Part shown: positions 6,848 through 15,393 of the stretch, piece by piece
How the letters are laid out: each line of letters starts with the position of its first letter
How positions within the stretch are numbered: the first letter of the stretch is position 1
Assembly: GCA_900315155.1 (NCBI GenBank)
Contig: OMYB01000001.1
Coordinates: forward strand, 186,001 to 250,000
Origin: an uncultured Selenomonadales bacterium
GTDB lineage: Bacteria > Bacillota > Negativicutes > Selenomonadales > Selenomonadaceae
Direction of reading: 5' to 3'
Length of the DNA: 64,000 nucleotides
Notes under the pieces: model-generated
Told to the model about the DNA's origin: nothing
Seen by the model: only the letters and a program-made list of their open reading frames with translations
Database searches by the model: none
Translations under genes and position numbers: made by a program

Positions 6848-7708
6848 TCAGCAGCTTTGGCCAGCGCGGAAGCGGGCCATCATTTCGTTGGTCAGGCTCC
6901 AGTCGTCCGGCTGCAGGATGACCTGCTCGCGTGGCACCCAGAGGGCACGGCTGAGTTCCTGTTTGTCCATGTGTATTTGCGTGCTGCCGTCCACATCGCA
7001 GTAAAAGCCAGCCAGGATATCGGCCGCACTTCCCCAGGGCTGAGATTTGTAGTAACGCACGTTTTTCACATAGAGACCCACCTCCTCGTAGACCTCCCGT
7101 GCCACCGTCTCCTCCAGCGTCTCACCGATCTCCGTAAAACCGGCGATGAGCGCGTAAAACGTACTCCGATGGCCCAAATGCTGCATCGCATACTTTGTCA
7201 GCAGGATTTCATCGTCATGGATGACGCCCGCTATGATGGCTGGATTGATACGTGGGTACTCCACATGGCCGCAGGCCGGGCAGCGCATCGCCCTCTCCTC
7301 CACATCTGGCTGCAGCGTCTGGCCGCAGTGTCCGCAAAAGCGTGTATTATGATACCAGTTTGCGAGATGCCAGGCGGTATAAAAAGCATAAAATGTACTG
7401 AGCGATGCCTGCTTGGTCATGCGCACTTGCCGCAGTGGCTCATATCCGTAGCCAATCGGCACCAAAACCTGCTTGGCCAGACAGAGAAAATAACGCTGGC
7501 TGCCCACCTGAAACAAATAGCGGTAATCTGCTGGCTTCGGCTCTCCCTCAAGCATATTAGCCAAAGGAAAGAGCGGCTGCGCCGCCTCAGCCGCTGTACG
7601 AACCAAAACCTTGCCCTGTTGAAAATGCAAAATCACGCTGTCTGCCTGTACCAGTTCCTCAGACCGCCAACGATTATCCAGACGTAGTGGCGCTATATCC
7701 TGCAGCAT
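6848..7708 (-). CDS. nudC: NADH pyrophosphatase (NudC-type Nudix hydrolase), copy 2
   Basis: The 286-residue paralogue of 3501-4361 keeps every visible motif: zinc ribbon CGHCGQTLQ...CPACG, YPRINPAIIAGV, the Nudix box GFTEIGETLEETVARE and the SQPWGSAAD variant. Substitutions concentrate in the first 130 residues, while the last 125 are almost identical to copy 1, which hints at gene conversion of the 3' half. ATG at 7708 follows GGAGGC, as in copy 1, and similarity of the flanks stops just upstream of that site. Its promoter (element B) is shared with pncA, not with copy 1, so the two nudC genes are probably regulated differently. It is divergent from alaX. Confidence 0.87.
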   Translation of the reverse strand: MLQDIAPLRLDNRWRSEELVQADSVILHFQQGKVLVRTAAEAAQPLFPLANMLEGEPKPADYRYLFQVGSQRYFLCLAKQVLVPIGYGYEPLRQVRMTKQASLSTFYAFYTAWHLANWYHNTRFCGHCGQTLQPDVEERAMRCPACGHVEYPRINPAIIAGVIHDDEILLTKYAMQHLGHRSTFYALIAGFTEIGETLEETVAREVYEEVGLYVKNVRYYKSQPWGSAADILAGFYCDVDGSTQIHMDKQELSRALWVPREQVILQPDDWSLTNEMMARFRAGQSC

Positions 7709-7727
7709 TTCCTATTGCCTCCGTTTT

Positions 7728-7794
7728 GCTTATTGTTATCAGTATACCATATATCCGGAGCAATTTGTTCTATCTCTTTGTGTTGTAGTATAAT
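7728..7794. promoter_or_regulatory. Divergent nudC2/alaX promoter region containing element B
   Basis: On the minus strand an extended -10 (TGGTATACT) serves nudC copy 2 and lies in the 55-base element shared with 6357-6411. On the plus strand TTGTTC (7765-7770) and TATAAT (7789-7794), with an 18-base spacer, form a promoter for alaX. Confidence 0.6.
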
Positions 7795-7852
7795 AGCGGC
7801 ATAAACACCAACATTTTTCGAAAACCTCTGTGATGCCAAAGGAGCTGAGACT

Positions 7853-9073
7853 ATGACGAAACGCATTTTTGATACTGATGTCATGCAGCGCACCTGTCAG
7901 GCTGTTGTCACTGCCTGCTCGCCGTACAAAAAGGGCTATGCCATCCAGCTTGACCAGACCGTGTTCTTCCCTGAGGGCGGCGGACAGCTGAGCGATACCG
8001 GCAGGCTGCAAACAGCTGATAAAAGTGTCCAGGTCACGCACGTCGCCGAAAAGGACGGTGATGTCCTGCATGAGACCAGGGAAGCCATCCCGGTAGGAAC
8101 GCATGTTAAGGCCGTGCTGGACTGGGAAAGCCGCATGGACCACATGCAGCAGCACTGTGGTGAGCACCTGCTCTCCTATGCGTTCTGGCATCTCTATCAA
8201 GCGCATAACATCGGCTTTCACATGAACCCGGAGCTGGTGACCATCGATTTTGACAAGGAACTGACATGGGAGCAGGCGATGGCCGCCGAGCAGCTGGCCA
8301 ATCAGCACATTCAGGACAACCGCCCGGTAACGACGCAGATTGTCACGCCTGAGGAAGCCGCCCGGATGAACCTGCGGAAATTCAACAGCAAAATTACCGG
8401 TCCTGTGCGCATTGTGTCTATCGAGGGCAGTGACAGCTGCACCTGCTGCGGCACGCATCCGCCTATGACCGGCATGGTGGGACTGATCAAAATTTTCAAA
8501 GTGGAGCGTCACCGTGGCGGCACGCGTCTCACCCTCCTCTGCGGCAGGCTGGCACTGAACCGCATCCGAGAGGAAATGGTGTCCGCCACCAAGGCAGCCA
8601 ATATGCTGTCCGTGCGCGAAGCTGACCTGCCCGAGGCCATCGAGCGATTGCAAGCGGAGAAAAATACGCTGATTGAATCCCTGCACGAACGCACGGAGCA
8701 GCTGCTGGACTACCGCCTGGCCGAAATCCAGCAACGCCCCTGCCGCGATGCACAGGGCAATACGTTAGTGGTGCTGCTGGACAATGCCCTGGACGCTCGC
8801 AGCGCCAAGCGGATGCTGGAGCGCCTGCTGGAACTGCCGCGCATGGTGGCCGTTCTCCTCTATCCTCATGGCGAGCGGGTGAATTACCTGGTAGGCACGG
8901 CCCCGGATGCAACAGCCAGCGCCCCCGACATCCTCCGCAGCGTAAACACCGAGCTCAATGGCAAAGGCGGTGGCAAAGCCCACCAGGCCCAGGGCAGCGC
9001 CCCATATACGCCAGACGCTGAGAACAAAGTAAAAAGCGCTATAAACGGAAAACAGGTTGGCTGCATGTTATGA
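7853..9073 (+). CDS. alaX: AlaX-type alanyl-tRNA editing protein (long form with DHHA1)
   Basis: The 406-residue stand-alone homologue of the AlaRS editing domain would hydrolyse Ser-tRNA(Ala) and possibly Gly-tRNA(Ala). An OB-like N-terminal part contains FFPEGGGQLSDTG (about residues 38-50). The zinc/catalytic motifs are QQHCGEHLLSYAF (HxxxH, about 100) and CTCCGTHPP (CxxxH, about 203). A coiled-coil linker (about 255-290) precedes the DHHA1 domain ending in GKGGGKAHQAQGSA. AAGGAG lies eight bases before the ATG at 7853. The C-terminal 30 residues after DHHA1 are unusual. AlaRS itself is not in the window. Confidence 0.88.
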   Translation: MTKRIFDTDVMQRTCQAVVTACSPYKKGYAIQLDQTVFFPEGGGQLSDTGRLQTADKSVQVTHVAEKDGDVLHETREAIPVGTHVKAVLDWESRMDHMQQHCGEHLLSYAFWHLYQAHNIGFHMNPELVTIDFDKELTWEQAMAAEQLANQHIQDNRPVTTQIVTPEEAARMNLRKFNSKITGPVRIVSIEGSDSCTCCGTHPPMTGMVGLIKIFKVERHRGGTRLTLLCGRLALNRIREEMVSATKAANMLSVREADLPEAIERLQAEKNTLIESLHERTEQLLDYRLAEIQQRPCRDAQGNTLVVLLDNALDARSAKRMLERLLELPRMVAVLLYPHGERVNYLVGTAPDATASAPDILRSVNTELNGKGGGKAHQAQGSAPYTPDAENKVKSAINGKQVGCML

Positions 9074-9110
9074 CATGCCTGCTGCACCGCGTCAAAACAA
9101 ATTGCCGCTT
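9068..9110. repeat. Dispersed repeat C, copy 2
   Basis: Partner of 1561-1604, overlapping the end of alaX and extending downstream: TTATGACATGCC, then GCGTCAAAACAAAT and CCGCTT. It marks the right edge of the rearranged segment. Confidence 0.45.
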
Positions 9111-9192
9111 CGAGAAACTCTGCATTCACGCAGACAGCGAAAGTATGTTATACTAGAGGGGAATGTTTCAACACTACAAGAAAAGGATGTGC

Positions 9193-10200
9193 ATGTATTT
9201 GGATAGCAGCGAAGCAGGCCCGACATCACCGTTACGGAGGAAGCTGCAGCGGCTGACGGACCGGTTCTGTACCGGCGCCGACCTGTTGCTCGGATCGTTT
9301 GGGATTCATCGCAGTCGGACGGACGATACCGTTACCGAGGATGATGTCAAGGAACTCATCGAACAGGGAACGGAGGATGGCACGTTCGAAAAAAGCGAGC
9401 AGGCCATGGTGGATCGTATTTTCCACCTGTCCGACCAGACGGTCTCCGCCATCATGACGCCGCGGACGCAGATGCTGTGGCTCGATCTCGACGACCCTTT
9501 GCGCACGAACCTGCGCCTGATCCGCGAGAATCCACAGGATATCTTTCCCGTTGGCCGCGAGAGCCTGGATGACTACTGCGGAATCCTGCACGCAAAGGAT
9601 CTGCTCGATGCCCTGCTGGGGGAAAAGCTCGCCTCCCCCTCCCGAAAAAGGGACGTGGAACCAGCAGCGGCCGGGCAGAAAACAAACGATGCCGGTGGCA
9701 ACGACGTACCCGATCTCGCCGCATACGTGAAGAAGCCTCTGTTTGTCCCCCGTTCCATGGAAACGTTCCGCGTGCTCGCGAAGTTCCGCGATACGAATAT
9801 CCATGAAGCCATGGTGCTTGATGAATACGGCGGCGTCATCGGCTACGTCACGCTCGCGGACATCATCGAGGAAATCATCGGAGACGGATTCATGAGCACC
9901 GCCGAAGAGCCGCTGCAGATCACACCGCGCGATGAAAACTCCTGGTTCGTGGACGGCCTGTACTCCATTGAGGACTTCAAGGAGCGCTTCGGCATCGAGG
10001 CCCTCCCGGACGAGGATCACGACCAGTATCACACGGTCGGCGGTTTCCTCACATCCTATTTTGGTTACATCCCCAAAGTGGCCGAAAAGAAGACCTGGAA
10101 AGCGTTCACGTTCGAAGTCGTCGACATGGATCGCGCACGCATCGACAAAATCCTCGTCGTCAAAGATCCGGACTATCAGGAGACCGAGGAAGAAGAGTAA
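9193..10200 (+). CDS. CBS-pair/CorC-HlyC protein lacking the DUF21 membrane domain
   Basis: The 335-residue protein has two CBS domains (about residues 75-205; HLSDQTVSAIMTPRTQM and HEAMVLDEYGGVIGYVTLADI) and a C-terminal CorC_HlyC domain (about 225-330; WFVDGLYSIEDFKERFGI, YHTVGGFLTSYFG). The family is linked to magnesium/cobalt efflux. Full-length relatives carry four transmembrane helices of DUF21 in front; here only about 40 residues resembling the DUF21-CBS linker remain (LRRKLQRLTDRFCTGADLLL). ATG at 9193 has AAAAGG six bases upstream; an ATG at 9163 is too close to its purine run. A promoter (TTCACG-18-TATACT) precedes it. It is either a CorC-like soluble form or an N-terminally truncated gene at the edge of the rearranged region. 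Confidence 0.8.
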   Translation: MYLDSSEAGPTSPLRRKLQRLTDRFCTGADLLLGSFGIHRSRTDDTVTEDDVKELIEQGTEDGTFEKSEQAMVDRIFHLSDQTVSAIMTPRTQMLWLDLDDPLRTNLRLIRENPQDIFPVGRESLDDYCGILHAKDLLDALLGEKLASPSRKRDVEPAAAGQKTNDAGGNDVPDLAAYVKKPLFVPRSMETFRVLAKFRDTNIHEAMVLDEYGGVIGYVTLADIIEEIIGDGFMSTAEEPLQITPRDENSWFVDGLYSIEDFKERFGIEALPDEDHDQYHTVGGFLTSYFGYIPKVAEKKTWKAFTFEVVDMDRARIDKILVVKDPDYQETEEEE

Positions 10201-10214
10201 TTTGCATAGCAAAA

Positions 10215-10250
10215 GGGAGCATCGCCCGATGAAGCGCGATGCTCTCTTTT
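10215..10250. terminator. Bidirectional terminator between the CorC-like gene and ftsH
   Basis: GGGAGCATCGC pairs with GCGATGCTCTC around a 10-base loop. A T-run follows on the plus strand and CCCTTTTG on the minus strand, so it can serve both convergent genes. Confidence 0.85.
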
Positions 10251-10258
10251 TATGATTT

Positions 10259-12169
10259 TTAGGCTAAATTGTATTTATGGTGCTCGGGATCGACGACCGG
10301 TGTGGACGATTTCGCCCGCTCCTCCGCATCCTCCCTAGCCTCCGCCTCTGCGGCAGTCTCCTCGCCTTTGAGGATCTTCATGAATTCGTCACCCGTGATT
10401 GTTTCTTTCTCGTAGAGATACGCCGCGAGCTCGTCAAGCTTCTCCATGTTGTCCGCGAGGAGCTTCCGGGCCTTTTCATGCTGCTCGCGTACGAGTGCCA
10501 CGACCTGGCGGTCGATCTGCTCCTGCGTAGCCGCCGAGCAGGCGAGGCTCGTATCGCCACCAAGGTAACGGTTCGTGACCGTCTCCATAGCGACCATGCC
10601 AAAGTCCTCACTCATGCCGTAGCGCGTGATCATGGCGCGGGCAAGTTTCGTGGCCTGCTCGATATCGTTGGCAGCGCCCGTGCTGACCTGGTTAAACTTG
10701 ACCTCCTCGGCCGCACGGCCGCCCGTGAACGTCGCAATCTTGTTCTCGAGCTCCTCTTTCGTGAGGATGTACTGATCCTGCTTTTCGACCTGCATCGTGT
10801 AGCCGAGCGCACCACTCGTACGCGGGATGATGGTGATCTTCTGCACCGGCGCCGAGTGCGACTGCAGCGCTGCGACGAGTGCATGACCGATTTCGTGATA
10901 GGCTACGGTATGCTTCTCTTTATCCGAAAGGATGGCATTCTTCTTCTGATAGCCTGCGATGACGACCTCAACACTTTCCTCGAGGTCAGCCTCCGTCACG
11001 ACCTCGCGGCCGTTGCGCACCGCCCGCAGTGCACCCTCATTGACGATGTTCGCGAGCTCTGCGCCAGACGCGCCAGCTGCCATGCGGGCGACCGTATGGA
11101 AATCCACGTCGCTCGCGAGGCGGACTTTCTGCCCATGAACCGCGAGGATTGCCTCACGCCCTTTGAGGTCCGGGAGCTCGACCGGCACACGGCGATCGAA
11201 GCGTCCCGGCCGCAGCAGGGCAGGGTCAAGGGAATCCGGTCGGTTCGTCGCCGCGAGGATGATGACGCCCGTATTTCCCTCGAAACCATCCATCTCCGTA
11301 AGGAGCTGGTTCAGGGTCTGCTCGCGCTCATCGTTACCCATGTTCGCACCATTTCGCTTCTGGCCGATGGCATCGATCTCATCGATGAACACGATGCACG
11401 GGGCTTTTTCCTTCGCCTGCTTAAACAGGTCGCGGACTTTCGAAGCACCCATACCGACAAACATTTCGACAAATTCCGAGCCCGCAATCGAGAAGAACGG
11501 GACATCCGCCTCGCCGGCAACCGCCTTGGCGAGCATCGTCTTACCGGTACCCGGAGGGCCAACGAGCAGGACGCCTTTCGGCATCGAGGCGCCGATGGAG
11601 GAATATTTCTTTGGATTATGGAGATAATCGACGATTTCCGAGAGGTTTTCCTTGGCTTCATCCTCCCCCGCGACATCCTTGAAATGGATACCCTCGGACG
11701 ATGGCACGTAAATCTTCGCCTGGCTGTTCCCACCGCCGAAGAACATGCCATTGGCTCCGCCGCCCCGCTCCATGAGCTTGCGGCTGAAGTACTGGCCAAT
11801 CGCAAAGAAAATGATCAGCGGCAGGATCCATGCGAGGAAGAAGCTCACGATAGGAGAGGTTTCTTCCTTGATATCCTGTGTAAACTCAGCGCCTGAATCA
11901 TGCAGGCGCTGGACGAGCTGCGGGTCATTCGTAACACCGGTCTTATATTTCTTGCCGTCCTGGTCGACGAAGATAATCTGGTTGTCTTTGATTTCGACTT
12001 TCCCGATCTGCTGACTCTCCGTCATATCCATGAACTGGCTGTAGTCTACCTGCTCGATCTGCGCCTGGTCGAAATACGGCCGGGCCATTTCATTGAACAT
12101 CAGGATGACGGCCAGCACCAGAATATAATAAAAAGCCATGGGTTTCTTTGGTGGCTGGACTTCCTGCAT
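10259..12169 (-). CDS. ftsH: ATP-dependent zinc metalloprotease FtsH
   Basis: The 636-residue membrane-anchored AAA protease degrades unassembled membrane proteins and regulatory proteins. It has two transmembrane segments ([14 protein letters not shown] at 12-25 and [19 protein letters not shown] near 108-126) around an external domain. The AAA module has Walker A GPPGTGKT, Walker [11 protein letters not shown] and the second-region-of-homology [20 protein letters not shown]. The zinc motif is [19 protein letters not shown] precedes the ATG at 12169. It ends the minus-strand block running down from rny. Confidence 0.98.
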   Translation of the reverse strand: MQEVQPPKKPMAFYYILVLAVILMFNEMARPYFDQAQIEQVDYSQFMDMTESQQIGKVEIKDNQIIFVDQDGKKYKTGVTNDPQLVQRLHDSGAEFTQDIKEETSPIVSFFLAWILPLIIFFAIGQYFSRKLMERGGGANGMFFGGGNSQAKIYVPSSEGIHFKDVAGEDEAKENLSEIVDYLHNPKKYSSIGASMPKGVLLVGPPGTGKTMLAKAVAGEADVPFFSIAGSEFVEMFVGMGASKVRDLFKQAKEKAPCIVFIDEIDAIGQKRNGANMGNDEREQTLNQLLTEMDGFEGNTGVIILAATNRPDSLDPALLRPGRFDRRVPVELPDLKGREAILAVHGQKVRLASDVDFHTVARMAAGASGAELANIVNEGALRAVRNGREVVTEADLEESVEVVIAGYQKKNAILSDKEKHTVAYHEIGHALVAALQSHSAPVQKITIIPRTSGALGYTMQVEKQDQYILTKEELENKIATFTGGRAAEEVKFNQVSTGAANDIEQATKLARAMITRYGMSEDFGMVAMETVTNRYLGGDTSLACSAATQEQIDRQVVALVREQHEKARKLLADNMEKLDELAAYLYEKETITGDEFMKILKGEETAAEAEAREDAEERAKSSTPVVDPEHHKYNLA

Positions 12170-12175
12170 TATCTA

Positions 12176-13009
12176 TCACCCTTTCACATAGAGTGTCTTA
12201 ACGGTAATATTCACCTCGTGCACGATCATGCCGGTCATCTGCTCCACCTCATCGCGCACCTTGCCCTGCAGCTGGCGGAGCAGCGTCGGGATATGGTTGC
12301 CGTAGCCGAGGACGCAGGACGCCGCGATGCGCAGGCCGAGGTCTTCGCTGCCAGCCATGATATGCTCGACATGGAGGCTGCCGACCTTCTGAACGGAATC
12401 GTCGCGGCTCATGGTTTCGTGCACGATGGCCCGGATGGCGCTGTCATCAATGATGAGCTTGCCATAATAACTGAAAACAGGCCGAACGATGGATTTCTCG
12501 CCGAGCCGGCGGCGCCGCGTACGGGAACGCTTAAAGATGGATTGCAGCGGGTCAATGAGGTATCCCGAGAAATGCGGTTTCAGCTCGATGGTCGGCACAG
12601 GAATGATGTGCTGGCCTTTCTTGAGCCGGTAAAAGCGTGCCTTCTCCATCTCTGCCTTCGTTGCGATATCCTCAATATGTATAATCTGCGCAATCGGCGG
12701 CAGCTTGAGCGCCTTCGCGATTTTCTGCACCATGTTCTCGGATGTACCAAGCACGAGGATACGATGCGGCTTGACACGCTGGATAGCCGCCGAAACCTCC
12801 TCGGCATGCCCCGGCAGGATGAAGATGGCCCGCCGCACCGCCATGATGCGGCTCTGTTCCTTCTTCGCAGATTTTCCCGCAATAATCTTGCCGTTCTGGA
12901 TGAGGATGCCGTCATCAATGATGGCATCCGCATGATGCTTGTGTGCCACGATGAGCGCACGATGGCTCTTGCCCGTACCACTCGGGCCGACGAGTGCGAT
13001 TACATCCAT
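12176..13009 (-). CDS. P-loop NTPase fused to an Asp23/Gls24 (DUF322) domain
   Basis: The 277-residue protein opens with a phosphate-binding loop, MDVIALVGPSGTGKSHRALI, followed by an ATP-binding part with IVAHKHHADAIIDDGILIQNG and HRILVLGTSENMVQKIAKAL. The C-terminal 110 residues (from about 160) resemble Asp23/Gls24 envelope-stress proteins, with SYYGKLIIDDSAIRAIVHE, LRIAASCVLGYGNHIPTLL and EVNITVKTLYV. Ordinary Asp23 proteins are short and lack an NTPase. It is seven bases upstream of ftsH and probably cotranscribed, which suggests envelope or membrane quality control. GGGAGCGGAGAAG precedes the ATG. Function unknown beyond the domain calls. Confidence 0.75.
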   Translation of the reverse strand: MDVIALVGPSGTGKSHRALIVAHKHHADAIIDDGILIQNGKIIAGKSAKKEQSRIMAVRRAIFILPGHAEEVSAAIQRVKPHRILVLGTSENMVQKIAKALKLPPIAQIIHIEDIATKAEMEKARFYRLKKGQHIIPVPTIELKPHFSGYLIDPLQSIFKRSRTRRRRLGEKSIVRPVFSYYGKLIIDDSAIRAIVHETMSRDDSVQKVGSLHVEHIMAGSEDLGLRIAASCVLGYGNHIPTLLRQLQGKVRDEVEQMTGMIVHEVNITVKTLYVKG

Positions 13010-13024
13010 CTTCTCCGCTCCCTT

Positions 13025-13858
13025 TTAGTCAAGAGTTTGATGCTCGCGATAGAATGGCTCCGCATACTGGTCCTCGACCGTAAAGATACCGACCTTATCC
13101 GGATAGCGTGTCGGGAAGCCATGGAAATCGGATCCACCCGTACAGCGCAGGCCGTAGCGGGCAGCCATCGCCATATAGCGCTCGGTATCCGCAGCATCAT
13201 GGCGCGGATAAAACGCTTCGATACCATCGATACCTTTCTGGCAGATTTCCCGTACGAGCTCATCATCGCCGATGAGCTTGGGATGAGCCAGCACAGCCTC
13301 ACCGCCCGCCGCATGGACGAGTCCGACGATTTCCTCGACCGAAAGGCGGAAATGCGGCACATAAGCCGGCTTTCCCTTGGCGAGCAGGGCGTCGAAGGCA
13401 TCGCGTACTGTCTCGAAATAGCCTTTCTTGACGAGTACCCGCCCGATATGGGAACGGCTGATGGATTTGCTTGTCCCCGCAATGCTCAGGACATCCGTCT
13501 CGCTGATGGAATAACCAAGCTGACGGACTTTATCGAGCATCTCAGAAAAGCGCGTCCAGCGTGCTTCCGTGACCTCTGTGAGCTTGTCGACGAGCGGACC
13601 GTAATAGATATCGATATTGTAGCCGAGAATATGAATCTCCCGCAGTGGATGATGTGCACTGAACTCGATGCCCGGGACAATCTTGATGCCCCGGCACGGG
13701 AAGAAGCCATTCTCGTAAAGATGGCTGATTCCCTCGACCGTATCGTGATCGGTAATGGCCATATAAGTGAGGCCGGCATCCTTTGCCGCCGCGAGGAGTT
13801 CCTCGGGCGTCAGCCTGCCATCCGAATATGTCGTATGCATATGCATATCGCTTGACAT
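13025..13858 (-). CDS. PHP-domain phosphoesterase (TrpH/YciV-like)
   Basis: The 277-residue metal-dependent phosphoesterase has the PHP N-terminal motif DMHMHTTYSDGRLTPEEL and the second motif AITDHDTVEGI. Later ligands occur in IVPGIEFSA, VLAHPKLIG and CTGGSDFHG. Relatives (Escherichia coli RnmAM/TrpH, Chromobacterium 3',5'-nucleotide phosphatase) degrade 3',5'-bisphosphonucleotides or RNA 5' ends. Placement two genes below rny fits an RNA or nucleotide turnover role. AGGAGA lies six bases before the ATG. Substrate not determined. Confidence 0.85.
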   Translation of the reverse strand: MSSDMHMHTTYSDGRLTPEELLAAAKDAGLTYMAITDHDTVEGISHLYENGFFPCRGIKIVPGIEFSAHHPLREIHILGYNIDIYYGPLVDKLTEVTEARWTRFSEMLDKVRQLGYSISETDVLSIAGTSKSISRSHIGRVLVKKGYFETVRDAFDALLAKGKPAYVPHFRLSVEEIVGLVHAAGGEAVLAHPKLIGDDELVREICQKGIDGIEAFYPRHDAADTERYMAMAARYGLRCTGGSDFHGFPTRYPDKVGIFTVEDQYAEPFYREHQTLD

Positions 13859-13961
13859 GGTGAATCTCCTATGTTCTAAAACGTTCGGGTCTTTCTGACC
13901 TGCCTGTTACCATTCGACAAGGGAACGGAAAAATCCTTCTTTTCGCTCTCCCGCCGTGAAA

Positions 13962-14744
13962 TTACTGCACATCCGTCAGATAAATCCGTTCTATACCTGT
14001 GGTCTTATTCGTACGATCATCAATGTCGACGATAACAGCCGAATAAACGCAGGGACCCTCTGCGACATCAAAGCGAACGGGACGTCCCGTCGTGAACTTA
14101 TAGAGGATTGCCTCCGTCTTGACGCCGAGCACGGAGTTCATCGGCCCCGTCATGCCAAGATCGGTGATATAGGCTGTCCCCTTTGGCAGCACGCGTGCAT
14201 CCGCCGTCTGGCAGTGCGTGTGCGTACCTACGACGCCGTTTACGCGGCCATCCAGATACCAGCCCATAGCCATCTTCTCTGAAGTCGTTTCCGCATGAAA
14301 ATCCAGGAAAAGAATATCGCACTCGTCCTGCAGTTCTCGCAACAGGTCTTCGATTTTCTGAAACGGGTCATCGAGGGCAGGCATAAAGGAGCGGCCCGAC
14401 AGATTCATCACGCCGATGTTCTTCGCCTTGAATGGATAGATGCAGCAGCCCTTGCCCGGCGCCTCTCCCGGATAGTTTGCGGGGCGGATGAGGAAGGGTT
14501 CCTGATCGATGAATTCCAGCACGTCTTTTTTATCCCAGACATGATTTCCCGACGTAACGACGTCCGCGCCGCCGCTGTAAAGTTCATCCAGGGCAGCGCG
14601 TGTAAAACCCTTGCCCCCTGCACAGTTCTCTCCATTGACGATGACCACATCGATATTCTTCTCCCGGCGCAGGCGCGGCGTAATATTGCGGAACGCGCGG
14701 CGTCCAGGACGTCCGACGACGTCGCCGGTCAGCATGACTCTCAT
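13962..14744 (-). CDS. ymdB: YmdB-family metallophosphoesterase
   Basis: The 260-residue calcineurin-like phosphodiesterase of the TIGR00282 type is often encoded directly after rny. Metal-binding motifs are MLTGDVVGRPG, VIVNGENCAGGKG, VVTSGNHVWDKK, ILFLDFHAETTSEK and VVGTHTHCQTADA. In Bacillus the homologue hydrolyses cyclic nucleotides and controls biofilm and nanotube formation; the substrate here is not known. The start at 14744 has GGAAGGAG seven bases upstream, whereas the ATG at 14750 touches that site. Confidence 0.92.
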   Translation of the reverse strand: MRVMLTGDVVGRPGRRAFRNITPRLRREKNIDVVIVNGENCAGGKGFTRAALDELYSGGADVVTSGNHVWDKKDVLEFIDQEPFLIRPANYPGEAPGKGCCIYPFKAKNIGVMNLSGRSFMPALDDPFQKIEDLLRELQDECDILFLDFHAETTSEKMAMGWYLDGRVNGVVGTHTHCQTADARVLPKGTAYITDLGMTGPMNSVLGVKTEAILYKFTTGRPVRFDVAEGPCVYSAVIVDIDDRTNKTTGIERIYLTDVQ

Positions 14745-14760
14745 GTTCATTCTCCTTCCT

Positions 14761-15324
14761 TTACCGGTTGTACACGACGACGCGCCCCATCTCCCGATAA
14801 CCGATCAACGACTGCTCTGGAGGAAAATCCGGCACGCGCTGGAGCAGCAGATCGAAAAGCTGCTCCTGATCGGTAATCGTGCGGTCCTCCATCGTATCCT
14901 CTACCGTCGGGTCGAGCTGAAGATCTTTGCCGAAACATTCCGCAGCCAGATCCGCCATGAGGTCCATCTCCGCAGCGGAAAGCTTGCGGATATCCCGTGC
15001 GACATGCACGAGGACGGCTTCATTCCCGATCCGGTTCGCACTCACCTCGATCCCCGGGATCTCCCGGTAACCTTCCAGATGGCGGTGCGTCTTGATACTT
15101 TCAATCAACATGTTCGCGAAATACTGCAGCTTCTGCTGTGTCACCTCGCCCTTGACCTCAAGGTCGACCGTCAGCTGGTACGTCTTGGCATCGTAGACCG
15201 CCGTCTTGATTTCCGGATAGCGCACGAGCATAGAGCCCATGAGCTGGACACTGCGGCGATCCGGTTCCTTATGCGCCATCCGCTCGACCTGCTGTTTGAA
15301 CGCTTCCCATTTCTTCCATACCAT
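14761..15324 (-). CDS. Conserved protein of unknown function between rny and ymdB
   Basis: The 187-residue soluble protein is not recognised. The N-terminal half contains MGSMLVRYPEIKTAVYD followed by alternating beta and alpha segments with EVKGEVTQQKLQYFANML; the C-terminal half is acidic. It has no cysteines in motif arrangement, no signal peptide and no membrane span. GGGAGG precedes the ATG. It sits between a terminator-like hairpin after rny and ymdB (10 bases), so it may be transcribed partly with rny. Its position suggests a role in RNA turnover or in the ymdB pathway (inference). Confidence 0.7.
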   Translation of the reverse strand: MVWKKWEAFKQQVERMAHKEPDRRSVQLMGSMLVRYPEIKTAVYDAKTYQLTVDLEVKGEVTQQKLQYFANMLIESIKTHRHLEGYREIPGIEVSANRIGNEAVLVHVARDIRKLSAAEMDLMADLAAECFGKDLQLDPTVEDTMEDRTITDQEQLFDLLLQRVPDFPPEQSLIGYREMGRVVVYNR

Positions 15325-15353
15325 AGGGCATTTCCTCCCTCAGATAATCCAAA

Positions 15354-15382
15354 AGGGACTGACGCAGCAGCGCTCAGTCCCT
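15354..15382 (-). terminator. Terminator or attenuator downstream of rny
   Basis: On the minus strand AGGGACTGA pairs perfectly with TCAGTCCCT over an 11-base loop, followed by TTTTGG. The short T-run suggests partial termination before the downstream 187-aa gene and ymdB. Confidence 0.65.
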
Positions 15383-15393
15383 GGATAAATAGC

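Noticed and set aside
6800..7687. 295-codon plus-strand frame opposite nudC copy 2
   Set aside because: Mirror of nudC; the same shadow appears in pieces opposite copy 1.
11900..13855. 651-codon plus-strand open frame
   Set aside because: Antisense to the start of ftsH, the P-loop/Asp23 gene and the PHP gene, all of which have clear domains.
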